From contig CALFGH010000278.1 of assembly GCA_937958315.1 (NCBI GenBank), forward strand, positions 1-25,626: a stretch of DNA of 25,626 nt. The letters are read 5' to 3'. Positions 22,872-25,626 of this stretch are shown in pieces (the stretch's first letter is position 1; the number at the start of each line of letters is the position of its first letter). The position numbers were made by a program, and so were the translations under genes. Under the pieces are notes generated by a model. It had not been told where the DNA came from. It ran no database searches and saw nothing but the letters and a program-made list of their open reading frames with translations. The DNA is from an uncultured Collinsella sp. Lineage in GTDB: Bacteria; Actinomycetota; Coriobacteriia; Coriobacteriales; Coriobacteriaceae.

Positions 22872-24434
22872 CTACTTACCGTCGTCGTCCTGGGCTTCAT
22901 CGCGCGCGTAGAGTTCCAGCATGCGGCGGCGGTATTCGTGCACGGCGAGCTTGGCGCGCTCCAGGCGGCGGCGCTCACGCGGAGTCAGCTCGGACGGGTC
23001 AACCTCATCACCATAGGTCTTATCGGCAAGCAGGTGCGCCGCGTCCACGATGCGGGCATCGATGTGGCCGCTCGCTGCCTCGGCGGAAAGACGCTCGGCA
23101 ATCGTATCGAGCGTAGGCAGGCCCTCGAATACGCGACCGTGACCATGCGAGGTCAGCAGCTCGTGCTCGCGTGCGAGCAGGCTCGCCAAATCGTGATGGG
23201 CGCGCAGGATGTCGAGCGCATCGGATGGATGCTCGGCAACCTCTGCCACGGCAGCGACCGGTGCGGCGTCGACCACGCGGTAGAAGAGTTGTGCGAGCAG
23301 CGGCATCAAGAACACCGTGATGGCGCCGGCGGCAACCATGACCGACGCAATATCTTGCGACAGCGCGCCCGCGTTGACGGCAACGCTCGTCACGGCAACG
23401 ATAATCGGCAGCGCCGTGGTGCAGTACAGGGCCACGGTAATGCGACCATACGCCGAAACGTCGCGCGTCGCAGGACAAATGCTCATAGAGATGAGAATGG
23501 GCACGGCGCGAATGATCAGCAACGCCACGATAAAGCCCGCGAGCAGCCCGGGGCGCGACGCCACGGCCGTCAGGTCGATCTTTGCGCCCGATACAGTAAA
23601 GAACACCGGAATCAAAAAACCGTAGGCCAGGCCGTCGAGCTTGGTCTCGAGCGTATGGTTGCCCTCGGGGATGATATAGCGTAGGACAAAGCCGGCGGCA
23701 AAAGAACCCAACACGATGTCGAGATCAAAGACGGCCGAGAATGCCACGAGCGTGACCAGGATGAGCACCGTCAGGCGCACGAAGGTCTGCGACGTGGTAT
23801 CGGCGCGCTCCTCGACAAACGCAAAGAAGCGGCTGCCGACGCGCTTGGAGCGGCTTGGGACCACGGCCAGCAACACGCAAACCACCGCAAACAAGCCAAG
23901 GATTACGAGCGTTTGGATGCCAGTGCGGGCAGACAGCAGCACCGACATGGCGAGCACGGGACCGAGCTCGCCCCAAGTGCCATACGCGAGAATCGAGTCG
24001 CCCACACGCGTGCCGGTGAGCGAGCGCTCGCGCATGATGGGCACGAGCGTGCCGAGCGCCGTAGAAGTGAGGGCAAGCGTCACGGCGATACCGTCGAAAT
24101 GGCTGACCGAGAACCACGGGGTAAAGCGCACGGCAAGCCAGGCAATACCAAACGTAACGACCCACGTCGCTAAGCCGTAGCGCCCCTCGACGCCCGTGAT
24201 GCTCTTGGGGTCGATCTCAAAGCCGGCAAGCAGGAACAAAAAGGCCAGGCCGAGCTCGGAAACAAGCGAGACCTCGGCATCTACATGGATGACACCGAGC
24301 ATATGGGGTCCCAGCACCGCGCCGAAGACGAGCAAAAAGACCGTTTCGGGAACGGGTTTTCCGGGGATCGCCGAGGCGATGAAGGGGCTTGCAAAGGCCA
24401 CGAGCGCGATGATGGCGAGTGAAACGAATGCCAT
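22872..24434 (-). CDS. cation:proton antiporter, CPA2-type
   Basis: A 520-residue protein with about twelve to thirteen hydrophobic segments in the first 405 residues matching the Na+/H+ exchanger domain: GAVLGPHMLG, SELGLAFLFLLAGFEIDP, ALTSTALGTLVPIM (the unwound-helix region), GSFAAGFVLRYI and GLAYGFLIPVFFTVSGAKIDL. It exchanges K+ or Na+ for protons across the membrane. The last about 110 residues are soluble and strongly charged, with helical RRRLERAKLAVHEYRRR near the end; there is no recognisable nucleotide-binding TrkA-N domain. The frame is open to 24596, but AAAGG six bases before the ATG at 24434 and the hydrophobic start MAFVSLAIIALVAF fix it. Divergent from purL. Confidence 0.9.
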   Translation of the reverse strand: MAFVSLAIIALVAFASPFIASAIPGKPVPETVFLLVFGAVLGPHMLGVIHVDAEVSLVSELGLAFLFLLAGFEIDPKSITGVEGRYGLATWVVTFGIAWLAVRFTPWFSVSHFDGIAVTLALTSTALGTLVPIMRERSLTGTRVGDSILAYGTWGELGPVLAMSVLLSARTGIQTLVILGLFAVVCVLLAVVPSRSKRVGSRFFAFVEERADTTSQTFVRLTVLILVTLVAFSAVFDLDIVLGSFAAGFVLRYIIPEGNHTLETKLDGLAYGFLIPVFFTVSGAKIDLTAVASRPGLLAGFIVALLIIRAVPILISMSICPATRDVSAYGRITVALYCTTALPIIVAVTSVAVNAGALSQDIASVMVAAGAITVFLMPLLAQLFYRVVDAAPVAAVAEVAEHPSDALDILRAHHDLASLLAREHELLTSHGHGRVFEGLPTLDTIAERLSAEAASGHIDARIVDAAHLLADKTYGDEVDPSELTPRERRRLERAKLAVHEYRRRMLELYARDEAQDDDGK

Positions 24435-24618
24435 GTGATGCCTTTCTCTTGTTTGCGCATCACTGTAGCACCCTCGCCGTCCGCAACGCGCCACGAGCTG
24501 TCGTATCATAGTGAGGTTTACAAACATGTGGCTCAAGGCGACCGCAGGGCAGTCCCCGCAAACCGACCGCTGCCGCATACCGTACCGTACGCCCAACCGA
24601 TCAGGAAGGCAGGAACCA

Positions 24619-25626
24619 ATGGTCTCTCGTATCTACGTGGAGAAGAAACCCGGGTTCGACGTCGAGGCTCAGCAGCTCAAGGGCGAGCTGACCGAGATTC
24701 TCGGCATCAAGGGCATCGAGGCCCTGAGGATCATCAACCGCTACGACGTCGAGGGCATCGACGAGGAGCTTTTCCGCTCCTGCGTGCCGACCGTCTTTAG
24801 CGAGCCCCAGGTCGATGTGACCTATGACGAGCTCCCCGCAAGCGACGGCGCCGTCTTTGCCGTCGAATTCCTGCCTGGCCAGTTTGACCAGCGCGCCGAC
24901 TCCGCCAGCGAGTGCGTGCAGCTCATCAGCCAGGGCGAGCGCCCCGCCGTGCGCTCCGCCAAGGTCTATATGATCTCGGGCGCTCTGGACGAAGACGCCA
25001 TCGAGGCCATCAAGCACTACGTGGTGAACCCCGTCGAGGCGCGCATCGCCTCGCTCGACCTGCCCGAGACGCTGTACATGGAGACCCCCGAGCCCCAGCC
25101 CGTCGAGGTGCTCGACGGCTTCCGCGAGCTCGACGAGGCCGGCCTTGCCGCCTTTATCGCCGATCGCGGCCTTGCCATGGACGAGGCGGACATCGCCTTC
25201 TGCCAGCAGTACTTCCGCGATGAGGATCGCGACCCCACCATCACCGAGATCCGCGTGATCGACACCTATTGGTCCGACCACTGCCGCCACACCACCTTCG
25301 GCACCGTCCTGGACGACGTGACGATTGACGACGCCGTGGTGCAGCAGGCCTTCGACCGCTACATGGAGATGCGCCACGAACTCGGCCGCGACGCCAAGCC
25401 CGTCTGTCTCATGGACATGGGCACCATCGGCGCCAAGTACCTTAAGAAGACCGGCGTCATGACCGATGTCGACGAGTCCGAGGAAATCAACGCCTGCACC
25501 GTCAAGGTGAAGGTCGATGTCGACGGCGAGGACCAGGACTGGCTGTTCCTGTTTAAGAACGAGACCCACAACCACCCGACCGAGATCGAGCCCTTCGGCG
25601 GTGCCGCCACTTGCGTGGGCGGCGCC
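24619..25626 (+). CDS. purL: phosphoribosylformylglycinamidine synthase, N-terminal part (runs off the window)
   Basis: The first 336 codons of a large enzyme that converts FGAR, glutamine and ATP to FGAM in de novo purine synthesis. The order is that of long PurL proteins: an N-terminal PurS-like domain (MVSRIYVEKKPGFDVEA and on), a linker region with DEADIAFCQQYFRDEDRDPTITEIRVIDTYWSDHCRHTTF (SDHCRHT is the ATP-grasp-like family signature) and FKNETHNHPTEIEPFGGAATCVGG at the window edge. The fused PurS-like part implies the long single-chain type, probably with a glutaminase domain beyond the window. The ATG at 24619 has a GGAAGGCAGGA purine stretch upstream. The 184-base divergent gap to the antiporter shows a possible -10 (TATCAT, about 24505) without a clear -35. 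Confidence 0.95.
   Translation, partial: MVSRIYVEKKPGFDVEAQQLKGELTEILGIKGIEALRIINRYDVEGIDEELFRSCVPTVFSEPQVDVTYDELPASDGAVFAVEFLPGQFDQRADSASECVQLISQGERPAVRSAKVYMISGALDEDAIEAIKHYVVNPVEARIASLDLPETLYMETPEPQPVEVLDGFRELDEAGLAAFIADRGLAMDEADIAFCQQYFRDEDRDPTITEIRVIDTYWSDHCRHTTFGTVLDDVTIDDAVVQQAFDRYMEMRHELGRDAKPVCLMDMGTIGAKYLKKTGVMTDVDESEEINACTVKVKVDVDGEDQDWLFLFKNETHNHPTEIEPFGGAATCVGGA

Overview
This window is chromosomal DNA from a GC-rich bacterium. Its core genes look like those of a gut Coriobacteriia member, most likely Collinsella. That assignment is an inference from recognised protein families, the overall base composition and the RecJ-helicase fusion; no database search was possible. Nearly all of the window is housekeeping or transport sequence, and genes lie mostly on the minus strand up to about 20 kb.

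Left part (1-2800): a membrane-anchored XRE-type regulator on the minus strand is followed by the classic translation operon infC-rpmI-rplT, also on the minus strand and ending in a strong terminator. infC appears to start at a non-canonical AUA codon. Upstream lies a tRNA-Leu(CAA) gene whose 3' end and terminator are duplicated 184 bp further on, flanking a cluster of short palindromes.

Middle (2800-15090): minus-strand genes encode a cytosolic transglutaminase-like protein, class II fructose-bisphosphate aldolase, a glyoxalase II-like metallo-hydrolase, a bifunctional Rel (p)ppGpp enzyme and a very large RecJ nuclease fused to a DEAH/RecQ-like helicase. A plus-strand bile-acid:sodium-symporter (BASS) family transporter follows. 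After it come minus-strand cutC and a GalT/HIT-like gene that is translationally coupled to it. Two non-coding palindromic elements lie here: a tandem repeat plus long hairpin at 4374-4597, and a perfect 33-bp inverted repeat at 14962-15050.

Right part (15090-25626): a complete branched-chain amino-acid ABC importer (livK-livH-livM-livG-livF, minus strand) has mRNA hairpins between livK and the permease genes. A decayed scrap of a second livK lies upstream. Plus-strand homoserine dehydrogenase (hom) and a short-chain dehydrogenase resembling the bile-acid enzyme BaiA follow. A CPA2-type cation/proton antiporter (minus) is divergent from purL (plus), which runs off the window end.

Functionally, the window combines translation, stringent response, DNA recombination, glycolysis, amino-acid uptake and synthesis, and purine synthesis. 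I see no phage, CRISPR, insertion sequence with a transposase, or defence island. The most unusual items are the RecJ-helicase fusion, the tRNA-end duplication, the palindromic elements, the BaiA-like dehydrogenase and the livK remnant. None of these on its own establishes a new system.
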